A stretch of DNA of 64,000 bases. Source: Mycobacterium haemophilum DSM 44634. Lineage in GTDB: Bacteria; Actinomycetota; Actinomycetes; Mycobacteriales; Mycobacteriaceae. Numbering within the stretch: position 1 is the stretch's first letter; each line of letters begins with the position of its first letter. The translations under genes and the position numbers were made by a program. The notes below the pieces were generated by a model. The model was not told the DNA's origin. It saw nothing but the letters and a program-made list of their open reading frames with translations, and searched no databases. Positions 17,555-26,780 of the stretch are shown one piece after another. Location of the stretch: NCBI RefSeq assembly GCF_000340435.2, contig NZ_CP011883.2, positions 3,270,687 to 3,334,686 on the forward strand, read 5' to 3'.

Positions 17555-17986
17555 GTGCGCTGGTGTCGTCGCCGCTCCCTGTTGCGCGGCATGGTCGTTC
17601 TCGCGGCCGGTGTGGTCGGTTTGTCCGGGGTCCTGGGTTGCTCGCATAGTGCCGGTAGCGGCACGGTCACCTCGTCGTCAGCGGGGCTGAGCTCAGTGGT
17701 GCCGAGCCCCGTCGGTGTCTCCCCCGCCGGCGTAACGACCAGGGTCGACGTCCCAGCAGACTCGACCGAGGAGGAGTATTTCCAGGCCTGTCACGCCGCA
17801 AAACTGTGGATGGATGCCCAGCACAGGACCGGTGAGTCGCTGGTCGAGCCGTACCTGGCCATGGTTCAGCAGTCGCCATCGGGTAGTGCGGGCAGCTGGC
17901 ATACTCGGTGGGCAGATCTGAACCTGGCCCGGCAAGCGGCGGTGATTACCGCCGCGCGCGCTGCCGCCAACCACGAATGCGGGTGA
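17555..17986 (+). CDS. lpqV: lipoprotein LpqV
   Basis: 143 residues, GTG start. The N-terminus has twin arginines (RRRSLLRG), a hydrophobic stretch (VVLAAGVVGLSGVLGC) and a lipobox ending GVLGC, so lipidation is expected at Cys 29. The mature protein is small: a Ser/Val-rich linker and an alpha-helical domain (EEEYFQACHAAKLWMDAQ) with a further Cys pair. Function is unknown. It sits between the divergent cysteine-dioxygenase gene and the downstream patatin on the same strand. Confidence 0.88.
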   Translation: MRWCRRRSLLRGMVVLAAGVVGLSGVLGCSHSAGSGTVTSSSAGLSSVVPSPVGVSPAGVTTRVDVPADSTEEEYFQACHAAKLWMDAQHRTGESLVEPYLAMVQQSPSGSAGSWHTRWADLNLARQAAVITAARAAANHECG

Positions 17987-18102
17987 CGGTCAGGCCCGCC
18001 ACGGGCAGCTGCGCGGCAATCGCAATCGGCAATTGAGATCACGGGTGCATGAAATTGCCGACCCGGGCGATGATGCTGCGTTCAGCCCCGCAAAATGAAT
18101 AG

Positions 18103-19149
18103 GTGCCCGATGAACCTGGTGGAGTGGCCGCGCGCTCGCGCGCGTCGACACCGACTCGGGTTGGACTGGCCCTGGGTAGCGGCGGGGCCCGCGGCTATGC
18201 CCACATTGGGGTGATCGAGGCGCTGCGGGAGCGCGGCTACGACATCGTCGGGATCGCCGGGTCGTCGATGGGTGCGCTGGTCGGCGGTGTACACGCGGCC
18301 GGACGACTCGACGCGCTCGCGGAATGGGCGAGGTCCCTGACACAGCGGACCATTCTGCGGCTATTGGACCCGTCCATCAGCGCGGCTGGGGTGCTGCGCG
18401 CTGAGAAAATCCTGGACGCGGTCCGCGACATCCTGGGTCCGGTCACCATCGAGCAACTTTCCATCCCGTTCACCGCCGTCGCGACCGACCTGTTGGCCGG
18501 CAAGTCGGTGTGGTTTCAGCGCGGCCCGGTCGACGAAGCCATCCGGGCGTCCATCGCGATACCCGGGGTGATTGCCCCGCATGCCGTCGGCGGACGGCTA
18601 CTCGCCGACGGCGGCATCCTGGATCCGCTACCAATGGCACCGATCGCCGCGGTCAACGCTGAGCTAACCATCGCGGTGAGCCTCAACGGCAGTGACGTCA
18701 ACGACGACCGCCAAGCGGAGCCGGGCGTCACCACCGAGTGGTTGAACCGCATGTTGCGCAGCACTTCTGCCCTGCTCGACACGACCGCTGCCCGGTCGCT
18801 GCTAGACCGGCCGACAGCGCGCGCGGTGCTCAGCCGGTTCGGCGCGTCAGTCCCGGAATCGGAGACGTGGTCAGAAAGCCCTGGTGTGGAACCGCCCGAA
18901 ATTCCCAAACTAGGCAGCTTCGACGTGATGAATCGGACAATCGACATCGCCCAATCCGCGCTGGCGCGCCATACGCTGGCGGCCTACCCACCCGACGTGC
19001 TGATCGAAGTACCCCGCTCGACGTGCCGGGGCCTGGAATTTCACCGGGCGGCGGACGTGATTGCCGTGGGCCGAGCGCTGGCCACGCGTGCACTGGACGC
19101 CCTGGACACCGACGCGGGTAAAACTGTCCGGCCCGGGATCGAGGACTAG
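18103..19149 (+). CDS. patatin-like phospholipase (Rv1063c-like)
   Basis: 348 residues, GTG start. All three patatin elements are present: the oxyanion loop GSGGARGYAHIG near residue 26, the nucleophile GSSMG near residue 51, and the catalytic aspartate in ADGG near residue 169. It is a cytosolic or membrane-associated serine acyl hydrolase of the RssA/NTE type, without a signal peptide. It is followed within 22 nt by a convergent gene. The H37Rv genes Rv1060-Rv1062 that I recall beyond this one are not present here. Confidence 0.9.
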   Translation: MPDEPGGVAARSRASTPTRVGLALGSGGARGYAHIGVIEALRERGYDIVGIAGSSMGALVGGVHAAGRLDALAEWARSLTQRTILRLLDPSISAAGVLRAEKILDAVRDILGPVTIEQLSIPFTAVATDLLAGKSVWFQRGPVDEAIRASIAIPGVIAPHAVGGRLLADGGILDPLPMAPIAAVNAELTIAVSLNGSDVNDDRQAEPGVTTEWLNRMLRSTSALLDTTAARSLLDRPTARAVLSRFGASVPESETWSESPGVEPPEIPKLGSFDVMNRTIDIAQSALARHTLAAYPPDVLIEVPRSTCRGLEFHRAADVIAVGRALATRALDALDTDAGKTVRPGIED

Positions 19150-19171
19150 TCGGCCGGCAGTCAGATCACAT

Positions 19172-20230
19172 TCAGCGCGCCAGCCGTGGGGCGGCCCGGC
19201 CAGTGATCAGCGGCAAATCGAAGAAGCTCTGAATACCCGCAGGAGCGGCACACGTAGCAGGGATCGCGTTGACACAGTGCGCTGCGGTAGCCACGATCCC
19301 GGGATTGCTCTGCAATCCCGCCGCCACACTTTGCGGATGCCATCCCTTGATCGTCACAAACGCGTCCGGATTTCCGCGTAACTCGATCTCGTAGCGTGTC
19401 CCTGAAGGACCGAAAGACCAAGGTGGATCAAGGTTTTCCGACCCCATCAGCCAGTTCACGATGACCGCAACGACCACTGTGTCGCCCACCAACGCCTCCC
19501 AGCGGAAGCGGCGCCCGGCGACCTGTCCGGGCTCGATTACCCCAATCGGCGAGTCGATCGGCGCCGTTGCGACGGCTACCTCCTGCGACGCGCGGATCTC
19601 GGGATCGGCGGCAAAGCCCAACCGATCAACGCACAGCCGGACCGATTGACGAAAGCCCCCGTTGAGCAGGTTTTGCATCGGTCCGGTTAACGCACTATCC
19701 GGCGTCCCACCGAAACCCATCACATAGCGCAACACATCCGGGGCGCCATAGCTGCGGAGATCTGAAAACTCTTCGGAACGAACGAAAGTCACACCGGTAG
19801 ACATCACCGATAACAGCAGCGGGAACAGCTCGGTGGCCGCCCCTGGCCCGATGCCGGCGCCGTGCAGGGTCGCATTGCCGGCCTGCGCGGCGATTTCTAG
19901 CGGCGCGGCTTCCTTTTCGCTCGGATAAAACCAGCCGAGTGGGGTGACGACGTTCTTGCCGGCGCGCAGCAGCGCGGCGACCTCATCGACGCTGGGCAAC
20001 AACGGTGCATAGATGACCGCGTCGGCATCCAGCGCGAGCACCTCGTCGACATTGTTGGTCGTGGTCACCCCGAGCGGCGACGTGCCAATGATCTCGCCAA
20101 CGTCTTTGCCGCTCTTGGCCTCGGAATACACCCAGCAGCCCACAAGTTCGAGCTCGGGATGATCTAACACACCTTTGATCGCCGCCACCCCAACCGACCC
20201 CGTTGCCCATTGAACGACCCGCAGGCTCAT
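19172..20230 (-). CDS. NAD(P)-binding dihydrodipicolinate-reductase-like protein (Rv1059-like)
   Basis: 352 residues from the ATG at 20230, which has GAGGGA just upstream. The N-terminus MSLRVVQWATGSVG carries a GxxGxxG-like dinucleotide-binding loop and a Rossmann start, followed by the family stretch VGCWVYSEAKSGKDVGE. This is the large mycobacterial family of dihydrodipicolinate-reductase-like proteins of unknown substrate. The open frame extends about 100 codons upstream, but that part overlaps fadD14 and is not protein-like. It shares its strand with fadD14, 50 nt away, so cotranscription is likely. Confidence 0.85.
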   Translation of the reverse strand: MSLRVVQWATGSVGVAAIKGVLDHPELELVGCWVYSEAKSGKDVGEIIGTSPLGVTTTNNVDEVLALDADAVIYAPLLPSVDEVAALLRAGKNVVTPLGWFYPSEKEAAPLEIAAQAGNATLHGAGIGPGAATELFPLLLSVMSTGVTFVRSEEFSDLRSYGAPDVLRYVMGFGGTPDSALTGPMQNLLNGGFRQSVRLCVDRLGFAADPEIRASQEVAVATAPIDSPIGVIEPGQVAGRRFRWEALVGDTVVVAVIVNWLMGSENLDPPWSFGPSGTRYEIELRGNPDAFVTIKGWHPQSVAAGLQSNPGIVATAAHCVNAIPATCAAPAGIQSFFDLPLITGRAAPRLAR

Positions 20231-20279
20231 GTCCCTCATCTTGCCCGGGACCGGAGTTAAGGCCAACCCTTTAGTCCCT

Positions 20280-21911
20280 TTAGTCGCGTACCTCGATGAC
20301 CTGGTAGACATCCTCGGCGTAACGGGACCGGATGGCCTTTTTGTCGTACTTGCCAACGCTGGTGCGCGGAATCGCGTCCGCAAAGGCCCATCGTTCGGGC
20401 AGCCACCACCGAACGACCTTGCCCGCGAGGAACATTCGCAGCTCGCCGGCGCTGACCGACGCGCCTTCGTTGAGCACCACGACCGCGAGCGGTCGTTCCT
20501 GCCAGCGCTCGTCGGGAACTCCGACAACCGCGGCCTCGAGCACGTCCGGGTGCGCGATCAGGCAGTTCTCCAACTCGACCGACGAGATCCATTCCCCACC
20601 GGACTTGATGACGTCTTTGGCCCGATCAGTCAACGTGACAAAGCGCCGCTCATCAACGGTCCCGACGTCGCCGGTGCGCAGCCAACCGGAGGCAAACTTG
20701 GACTCGTCGCGCCCCAGATAATAGGAGCCCGCAATCCACGGGCCACGAACTTCCACTTCACCCACGGCGTTGCCGTCGTTGGGCAGCACCGCACCGTCGT
20801 CGTCGACGATTCGGGCTTCCACTCCGCAGACCGGTTGGCCTTGCGTCCCACGGTAGGCCCAGTACTGGTCCTGCGGGGTTCCTGGCGGTGGCCACGCCAT
20901 GGTCGCCAGTGGCGATGTTTCCGTCATGCCCCACAGCTGCCGAATCTGGACGCCGTGTCGTTCTTCGAAGGTGCGCATCAGCGATACCGGAACGGCCGAG
21001 CCGCCGCAGACCACCAGCCGCAACGAGGACATGTCGTGGTCCGGGTCTTTCTCCAGGTAGTGCATGACGTCGTTCCAGATGGTCGGCACCGCGGCCGCGA
21101 CCGTGGGCCGCAGCGTGTCCACCATGTCGATCAGAGAGGCAGGGTCAAGGTGGCAATCGGGTAACACGAGGTCGGCGCCTGCCATCAACGCCGCATACGG
21201 CAACCCCCACCCGTTGGCGTGGAACATCGGCACGATCGGCAGCACGTTATCGCTGGAGCCGAGCCCCAAACCGTTGGCCGTGCACGCCGCCATGGTGTGC
21301 AGGTAGCTCGAACGATGGCTGTAGACAACACCTTTGGGGTTGCCGGTGGTGCCGCTGGTGTAGCACATAGCGGCCGCGGAATTCTCATCGAGCTGCGGCC
21401 AGTCGAACTCGGGGGACTCGGCGTCAATCAATTCGGCGTACCGCAGCACGGTCTTGCCCGATTCGGCCAGCGGCGCGATGTCTTGATCCCCGACTGCGAT
21501 CACGGTGTGCACGGTGTCGAGGCTGGGCAGGATAGGCCCCAGTAAGGGGGCTAACGACAAGTCGACCAGGATGACCTGGTCTTCGGCCTCATTGGCGACA
21601 AAGGCGATCTGTTCGGGGAAGAGCCGGATATTGAGGGTGTGCAGCACCGCACCCATCGCCGGAACCGCGAGATAAGTCGTCAGATGTTCAGCGTTGTTCC
21701 ACATGAACGTCGCAACCCGCTGGTCTCCGGTAATGCCAATGCGGCGCAACGCATTTGCCAATTGGGCGGCTTGTTGGCCCACTTCACGGTAGCTGCTGCG
21801 CCGGTATCCGGCACCTGTCGCAGTGGTCACCGTCCGCGCCCCGTGCACACCGCAGCCATGCCGCAGTATTGCGGTGAGCGTCAACGGGACGTCCTGCATC
21901 GTGCTGTACAT
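20280..21911 (-). CDS. fadD14: fatty-acid-CoA ligase FadD14
   Basis: 543 residues. An ANL-superfamily adenylating enzyme: the P-loop YTSGTTGNPKGV near residue 188, the GMTETSP motif near residue 336, the hinge GWLRTGDVGTVDERRFV near residue 426, and the catalytic lysine region RTSVGKYDKKAI near residue 522. It activates fatty acids to acyl-AMP and then acyl-CoA. The linker and C-terminal lid are complete, so it should be an acyl-CoA ligase rather than a FAAL. It lies between the Rv1059-like and Rv1057-like genes on the same strand. Confidence 0.95.
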   Translation of the reverse strand: MYSTMQDVPLTLTAILRHGCGVHGARTVTTATGAGYRRSSYREVGQQAAQLANALRRIGITGDQRVATFMWNNAEHLTTYLAVPAMGAVLHTLNIRLFPEQIAFVANEAEDQVILVDLSLAPLLGPILPSLDTVHTVIAVGDQDIAPLAESGKTVLRYAELIDAESPEFDWPQLDENSAAAMCYTSGTTGNPKGVVYSHRSSYLHTMAACTANGLGLGSSDNVLPIVPMFHANGWGLPYAALMAGADLVLPDCHLDPASLIDMVDTLRPTVAAAVPTIWNDVMHYLEKDPDHDMSSLRLVVCGGSAVPVSLMRTFEERHGVQIRQLWGMTETSPLATMAWPPPGTPQDQYWAYRGTQGQPVCGVEARIVDDDGAVLPNDGNAVGEVEVRGPWIAGSYYLGRDESKFASGWLRTGDVGTVDERRFVTLTDRAKDVIKSGGEWISSVELENCLIAHPDVLEAAVVGVPDERWQERPLAVVVLNEGASVSAGELRMFLAGKVVRWWLPERWAFADAIPRTSVGKYDKKAIRSRYAEDVYQVIEVRD

Positions 21912-22035
21912 CGAAATATCGCCTCATGGGTCTCGGCATTCGGTGGGCGAATGTTATCGCCGTGCGGCCGCGTGCGAAACGGGTCCCCCGCGATGGGCGT
22001 TTTCGCGTCGGCCGACTCGGTGTCGCGTCGCCGGG

Positions 22036-23169
22036 TTAAGCAAGTGCCGCCTCGTAGGCCAGCGACTCGGGCACCGTCCACTCGGCGGCGGCGGCGCACA
22101 TCAGTGGCCCGCTGGCAAAACCCGACCCGGTGGCCGAGGCAACCGGTATCACAATGACCGCACCGGAATGGTCGGCGATGTACAGGTATGTTCCGTCCGA
22201 ACTTTCGCTTACGCATGACGGCGGCTCGGCCAGCAGCACGGCGCCGATGACGTCGTGGGTCAGCGTGCACAGCACCGTGACGCTGTCGTCGCTGACCAGG
22301 TAGGCACGCTCACCGTCGCCGCTGAGCGTCAACCCGGTGAGAAGGCCCCCGATCTCGCCGACCTTGCGGGTGCCGATGATCGTGTTGGTTCGGGTGTCGA
22401 CGAAGTCGACCACCGCACCGAACTGAGGGTCGCAACTGGCGACATAGGCGATGGAGCCGTTGGGGCTGACCGCGACGTCACGGATCGGCAATCCGATCTC
22501 AATGGCGTCCATGACGCCCAAGCCCGGTTGCCTAGTTTTCCCGCGTAACCGCGGCAAGTGCCCCTGGCGCCAGCGCGGAGGTCGGCCCGCGTCGTCATCG
22601 GTCGGTGCGTGCGGGGCCATCACCACCAGCCACCCGCCGGCCGGCCCGTTGGTGCCGACATACAACCGACCTCCGTCAGCGCTGACGCACAGGCATGCGG
22701 TGGTGGTTCCCGGCGCTCCAGCTGGTCCAGCAATGTCGATCACCTGCAGGCGGTCCGTTGCCGTGTCCAGCACCACGACGTCAGCACTATCGGCACCGTT
22801 TCGGCTGGCGTAAACGTAATGACCGTCGGCGCTGACCACCAGGTCGCTCACACTGAGCGCGAGTGGATGAGACGCAATGACCGTGTTGGTGGACAAATCG
22901 ATGACGCCGATCGAGTCATACGCCGTAGAGACCGCGCTGACGTACGCCCGATTCGCCTGCACGCCGCCTATGGCGATCGCGAACGGCTCGTCGAGGCCAG
23001 CGATAGTCTCGAGGACCCGGCAGGTACCGGTGTCGATGACCGAGACCGTGTTGCGGCCGTAGTTGGTGACCAGCAGGCGGCTGCCATCGGGGCTGGCGGC
23101 GATGCCGCTGATCGGACCGTTGTTGACGGGAATCCTTACCACGCCGGTCACACCGCTGCCTGGGCTCAT
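22036..23169 (-). CDS. seven-bladed beta-propeller protein (Rv1057-like)
   Basis: 377 residues built from repeated YVTN/surface-layer-type blades; motifs such as GSRLLVTNYGRNTVSVIDT, GHYVYASRNGADSADVVVLD and GSIAYVASCDPQFG recur every 40-50 residues. No signal peptide is seen. In M. tuberculosis the orthologous gene is repressed by TrcR and induced by envelope stress and in macrophages, as reported in the literature. The TrcRS pair is encoded about 6.8 kb away in this window. The unusually AT-rich 5' region fits the TrcR preference for AT-rich DNA. Biochemical function is unknown. Confidence 0.88.
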   Translation of the reverse strand: MSPGSGVTGVVRIPVNNGPISGIAASPDGSRLLVTNYGRNTVSVIDTGTCRVLETIAGLDEPFAIAIGGVQANRAYVSAVSTAYDSIGVIDLSTNTVIASHPLALSVSDLVVSADGHYVYASRNGADSADVVVLDTATDRLQVIDIAGPAGAPGTTTACLCVSADGGRLYVGTNGPAGGWLVVMAPHAPTDDDAGRPPRWRQGHLPRLRGKTRQPGLGVMDAIEIGLPIRDVAVSPNGSIAYVASCDPQFGAVVDFVDTRTNTIIGTRKVGEIGGLLTGLTLSGDGERAYLVSDDSVTVLCTLTHDVIGAVLLAEPPSCVSESSDGTYLYIADHSGAVIVIPVASATGSGFASGPLMCAAAAEWTVPESLAYEAALA

Positions 23170-23239
23170 GCTGACACCGCCTTTGCCGTGTTGGTCTGAT
23201 CGCGGGCGACACTCAGCGCCGCATCACCGTCCGGTGCCG

Positions 23240-23500
23240 ACCCCTGAGATTAGCCGCGATTAACCGAGGTTAAAGGCAGCCTACGCACCGAATTCCGAGC
23301 AAAAAGAATTCATACAGAACGTTTGTTAGCTACATCACATTAACCGCTCAGGCTGCGTTCATGCTGCCATTTTAAACAATACCAACGTTTCACAAACAGC
23401 AAATCGTCATAACTTATTTACCAGCTAACTATGGACATAAGCAAACCACTTAGTCGGGTATTAAGGTAAGAAATTCTCAGCATTGCCGACACCGAGAGGT
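23240..23500. promoter_or_regulatory. AT-rich upstream region of the Rv1057-like gene
   Basis: A stretch of about 260 nt is conspicuously AT-rich for this genome, with runs such as TTTTAAACAATACC, CATAACTTATTTACC and GGTATTAAGGTAAG. It holds no ORF. It lies directly upstream of the propeller gene, whose H37Rv counterpart is controlled through an extended AT-rich TrcR-binding region, so a regulatory role is the natural reading. No exact operator could be defined by eye. Confidence 0.5.
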
Positions 23501-23540
23501 AAATATCACACTGCGCCGATCAGGCACGTAGCTATCGGAG

Positions 23541-23740
23541 TTATTGCGGAAAGTTCACCCGCGGAACACCGAACCAGCGAACAATCGCGCTACGTAACAA
23601 ATCAACGTCAGAGAACGCAGCCTGGTCGGTGGCCCAGGCGACATCACCGTCCGGTCGGATCAACAGCGCGCCGGCAGGGTGCTGCACCCATGCAAGGCTT
23701 GACGATCGCGGGTGAAACTGGCCGCACAGTCGCGCTCCAG
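23541..23740 (-). pseudogene. 3' remnant of an FAD-dependent aromatic monooxygenase gene
   Basis: The minus strand reads HPAGALLIRPDGDVAWATDQ and ends DLLRSAIVRWFG, then reaches a stop (TTA on the plus strand at 23541-23543) about ten codons later. The pattern L-L-I-RPDG-x-VAW is the C-terminal signature of FAD-binding phenol-hydroxylase-like monooxygenases. Upstream of about 23740 the frame no longer looks like the family, so only the tail of the gene is left. It lies between the propeller and DUF427 genes on their strand. Confidence 0.55.
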
Positions 23741-23792
23741 CGGGCGGCTGGCCGCACGCTGGAGCATCCGCGCGACGAACACCGGCCAGCGA

Positions 23793-24578
23793 CTAGCTGA
23801 ACTGGGTGCGCGGTCGCAGCAGGGCCATACCGTCGACAATGATGTCGAGCTTCTCGTTGTAGAACGCCACCAGGCTGGCGATCGGCGCGACGGCGGGTAG
23901 CGGATAGTGGTACGTCCACGCCAGGTCCGGATGCACGGTGTCTCCCACGCCCACCGACCAATAACCCGATGTGGTTCCCTTGTACGGGCACAACGTCTGC
24001 GTCGAGCTGGGTTCTAAATGCTCGAAGGCGACATCGGCCGGGTCGATGTAATACCTTGTGGGTAAACCTGTTTCGAACAGCAGCACAGGAGACCGGGTAT
24101 CGGCGAGGACGACGCCGTCCAGCTCCACCCGGACGTGGCGGTGCGAGCGCAGCGCGTCGACCCGCGAATACGGGTTGCGTGGGTGACCATAGATCGGCTC
24201 GTCCTCCTCGAACCACCGCAGCCGATCCCAGTCGAATCGCACGGTGCCCGCGACGGGACCGTCACCATCGACGTCAAACACTCGCGCGGCTGACTGGTGG
24301 GTCTGGCCTGCTCCGACCAGCGAGTGCAGCCGCGACGGCCCCAACTGCACCCGCTGCGGGTGGTTCTCGTCGCGCAGGAACTCCGCGCGAACATCCGCCA
24401 GCGGGATGTAGTACTGCGGATAGTAGGGCACCTCCCACACGTAACGCGCCGCGATGGTGTCGAAGACCAGCGCGGAGCCAAGATAGCCACGAACCCGACG
24501 CGGCGCGGGCTCGATCCTTCCTCGCGCGGCGGCCATTTGGGGGTAGTTGTGTCCCCCAAAATAGATGTCGGTGCTCAT
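23793..24578 (-). CDS. DUF427 domain protein (Rv1056-like)
   Basis: 261 residues with two DUF427 modules. Each module contains a V-x-Y-P-x-x-D-V / LCPYKG-x-x-x-YW type motif; the second is complete as LCPYKGTTSGYWSVG near residue 195 and the first is more degenerate. DUF427 proteins are small beta-fold cytosolic proteins of unknown function. The start ATG at 24578 has an AGGAGGT box immediately upstream (plus-strand ACCTCCT), a strong ribosome-binding site. Confidence 0.88.
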   Translation of the reverse strand: MSTDIYFGGHNYPQMAAARGRIEPAPRRVRGYLGSALVFDTIAARYVWEVPYYPQYYIPLADVRAEFLRDENHPQRVQLGPSRLHSLVGAGQTHQSAARVFDVDGDGPVAGTVRFDWDRLRWFEEDEPIYGHPRNPYSRVDALRSHRHVRVELDGVVLADTRSPVLLFETGLPTRYYIDPADVAFEHLEPSSTQTLCPYKGTTSGYWSVGVGDTVHPDLAWTYHYPLPAVAPIASLVAFYNEKLDIIVDGMALLRPRTQFS

Positions 24579-24755
24579 ATGTCACCTCCTGATGCTTGGC
24601 AGCCAGGCCGGGGCATCTCTCGATTTGGTTGCGGCCGTGACCGGTGCTGGTCACAACGAAATGCGGAGCGGGTGCGGATACAAGGGTGGCTAGGTCGGGT
24701 GTGCCCCGCCGCAACCAATCTATCCGAGCTGCGGCGCGACGGACCGGGTCCTTGT

Positions 24756-25435
24756 CTAGTGCCGCCGCTCACGCACCTTGTAGGTCGACGGCCACGACTT
24801 TCGGGACTCGTCTCCGGTCAGCGGTGTTCCCAACGCTCCGACTTTCACGTCGTAGGCCTCTTTACCTGCGCCGACTTCGCGGTTGGCGTGTTCCTGCGCG
24901 AGGTAATACAGCTCATCGATGGTGGCTTCGTCGTAGGCGACGAACGAGGTTTCCCGGGCGATGTCGTCGACCCCGACCAGCATCCGGTCGAGCAGGAACC
25001 GCGACGCTAGCGCCGTCACACCCAGCAGCGAGAACGGAATGACCCAGTAGCAGACGACGGACAACGGAGTCTTGGCGTCCAGAATGGTGGCCTTCCGGGC
25101 GAACAGCTGGGTCTTGACCACGTCGTCAGGCTGCTCCGCGGCCGCGAAGTCACGCACGAACAGCTTGCCAGTCAGCTGGCTGAAGAGCCCCACCAGCAAG
25201 ATCCCGGCGTTGCTCAATGACTGCATCCAGCGCCCCATGAGCGATTCGCTGAGCGCAAATGTCAAAACTACCAATACCAAAAACGTTGCAACAGCTCCGA
25301 TTTCGAGCGAATTCCGGGGCCTTCCGATCACCACCGCGGCGACAGCGATGACCAGTGCGACCAACACGGCAGCGGCGAAGGGACGTTACCGACCAGCACC
25401 CAATAGACGATCCACGGCGCAAAGCCAAACAGCAT
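24756..25435 (-). pseudogene. multi-pass membrane protein with a single-base frameshift
   Basis: A minus-strand ATG at 25435 starts MLFGFAPWIVYWVLVGNVP and then the frame breaks. One frame over, the sequence continues FAAAVLVALVIAVAAVVIG and stays open for about 200 residues to the stop at 24756. The two halves make one sensible protein with about four membrane helices (near residues 5-20, 25-40, 50-70 and 130-150) and a polar C-terminus. Adding a single base near 25380 restores the frame. I do not recognise the family. It may be a true pseudogene or a sequence error. Confidence 0.65.
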
Positions 25436-25626
25436 GCCCACAATGGGTCAGTGTATGGGCATTGGCACCGACCCCGGCGGCAAGGTCTGATGCAACCGGG
25501 TTCGCCGCCCAATCGGCCCTACTACCCGTTGCCGGGCAATCGCTTTCACTGACGGAACGACACCGGTTGTCGGTGACCGGGGTTCGCAATGTCCCAACAG
25601 ACAACCAACCAACTAGCGTAGTGGTC

Positions 25627-26184
25627 GTGACACAGATTCCCGACGGTATCCACATCCGGCAAGCCGAGCCCGCGGACTATGACAGCGTCGAGAAGATGCA
25701 CTACCCGAGTTGGCGACAGTCCTACGCCGGAATCCTGGCACCCCATGTGCTTGACATGTTCGGCAGGCAAAACTGGAGCGATGACGAATACATCCACCGG
25801 CTAGATCGACCTGGGTGGTCGATGTGGCTTGCCGAGACCCACGGCCAGCTCATCGGCATGAGCATCTTCGGACCGGAGCCCGGGAACCCCGACCATCTCG
25901 AAATCGACGCGCTCTATGTCGCGGTGGAAAACCAACGTCAGGGTGTCGGCAGCGCCCTGCTTGACCATGCTCTCCGCTCACAACCCGCAGATGACATCGT
26001 CTTGTGGTGCACCGAGAACAATTATCGGGCACGCCGCTTCTACGAGAGCAAGGGCTTCAAGCTCGATGGCCGGGCCTTCACCTGGACACTGATACCTGGT
26101 GTCATCGAGGTACCCCAGGTGGGTTACACGCTTTACCGATCAGCGCGGCAAGCCGAAGTTCCCAGAGCAACGCCATGTTTCTGA
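25627..26184 (+). CDS. GNAT family N-acetyltransferase
   Basis: About 185 residues from the GTG at 25627 (MTQIPDGIHIRQAEPADYDS). The acetyl-CoA-binding segment is LEIDALYVAVENQRQGVGSA, with the Q/RxxGxG/A loop at RQGVGSALL near residue 103. The late motif ARRFYESKGFKLDGR is typical of GNATs with small-molecule or protein N-terminus substrates. The open frame extends a further 185 codons upstream, but that part is antisense to the frameshifted membrane gene. The substrate is not predictable. Confidence 0.82.
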   Translation: MTQIPDGIHIRQAEPADYDSVEKMHYPSWRQSYAGILAPHVLDMFGRQNWSDDEYIHRLDRPGWSMWLAETHGQLIGMSIFGPEPGNPDHLEIDALYVAVENQRQGVGSALLDHALRSQPADDIVLWCTENNYRARRFYESKGFKLDGRAFTWTLIPGVIEVPQVGYTLYRSARQAEVPRATPCF

Positions 26185-26349
26185 CCTGTTTCCGAAGGGA
26201 CCGGCCGGTTTGACAGAACGTCGCACCTGCTGCTGGTGCACAGCTGATCGTTGACACCGACTCCCGGAATGCGGGGCCATCGCCGTCGCAGACACGGCCG
26301 AGACCGACGCTCATGCTGCGGCACGGCCTTGACCTGCGTGTGTTACCCG

Positions 26350-26423
26350 TGCCCCCAGTCGGACTCGAACCGACACTTGACGGATTTTAAGTCCGCTGCC
26401 TCTGCCAATTGGGCTATGGGGGC
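26350..26423 (-). tRNA. tRNA with anticodon UAA (Leu), short variable loop
   Basis: The minus strand folds into a 74-nt cloverleaf. A 7-bp acceptor stem (GCCCCCA with TGGGGGC), a D-arm with GG, an anticodon stem GCGGA/TCCGT around the loop CTTAAAA, and a T-arm GTCGG-TTCGAGT-CCGAC are all present, with discriminator A. The anticodon UAA reads UUA leucine codons. The variable loop is only five bases, whereas leucine tRNAs normally have a long variable arm. CCA is not encoded. In H37Rv, as I recall, an integrase-bearing element sits beside a leucine tRNA at this map position; here there is none. Confidence 0.93.
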
Positions 26424-26780
26424 CCGGCGGCGAATCTAGCGTGCGGGAGCCGAGTCTGGGACATCGCATCCCCACGCGATGTCACCTCGTTACCCGACGT
26501 GCGCCGAAGCCTCGCTTAGCGTAGGACCCGCGCGTCGCGCGCATTAATCGGTGCCTCCGATGGGGAACCAGATCACACCGCCATGTCACCCGACCGGAGC
26601 TTGTTAAAACTGCCCGCGTCGGCGTTAAGAAACCGTAAATGCCCATGCCCCTGGCTCTTTCGATCAGGACTGTGGGGACGGGGATCACTGGTCTTACGGC
26701 AATTCACAGGGGCCCATACGCAAACACACAGAGTCGGCCCGTCACCTTAAGTCGGCCGCGTCACACTTTAGGAGCAATTG
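26424..26780. other. gap between tRNA and PE gene with no gene
   Basis: 357 nt with no credible coding sequence. A GC palindrome-like stretch (GCGCGTCGCGCGC near 26530) is the only structure seen. It presumably holds the promoter of the PE/PPE/Esx cassette. Confidence 0.5.
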
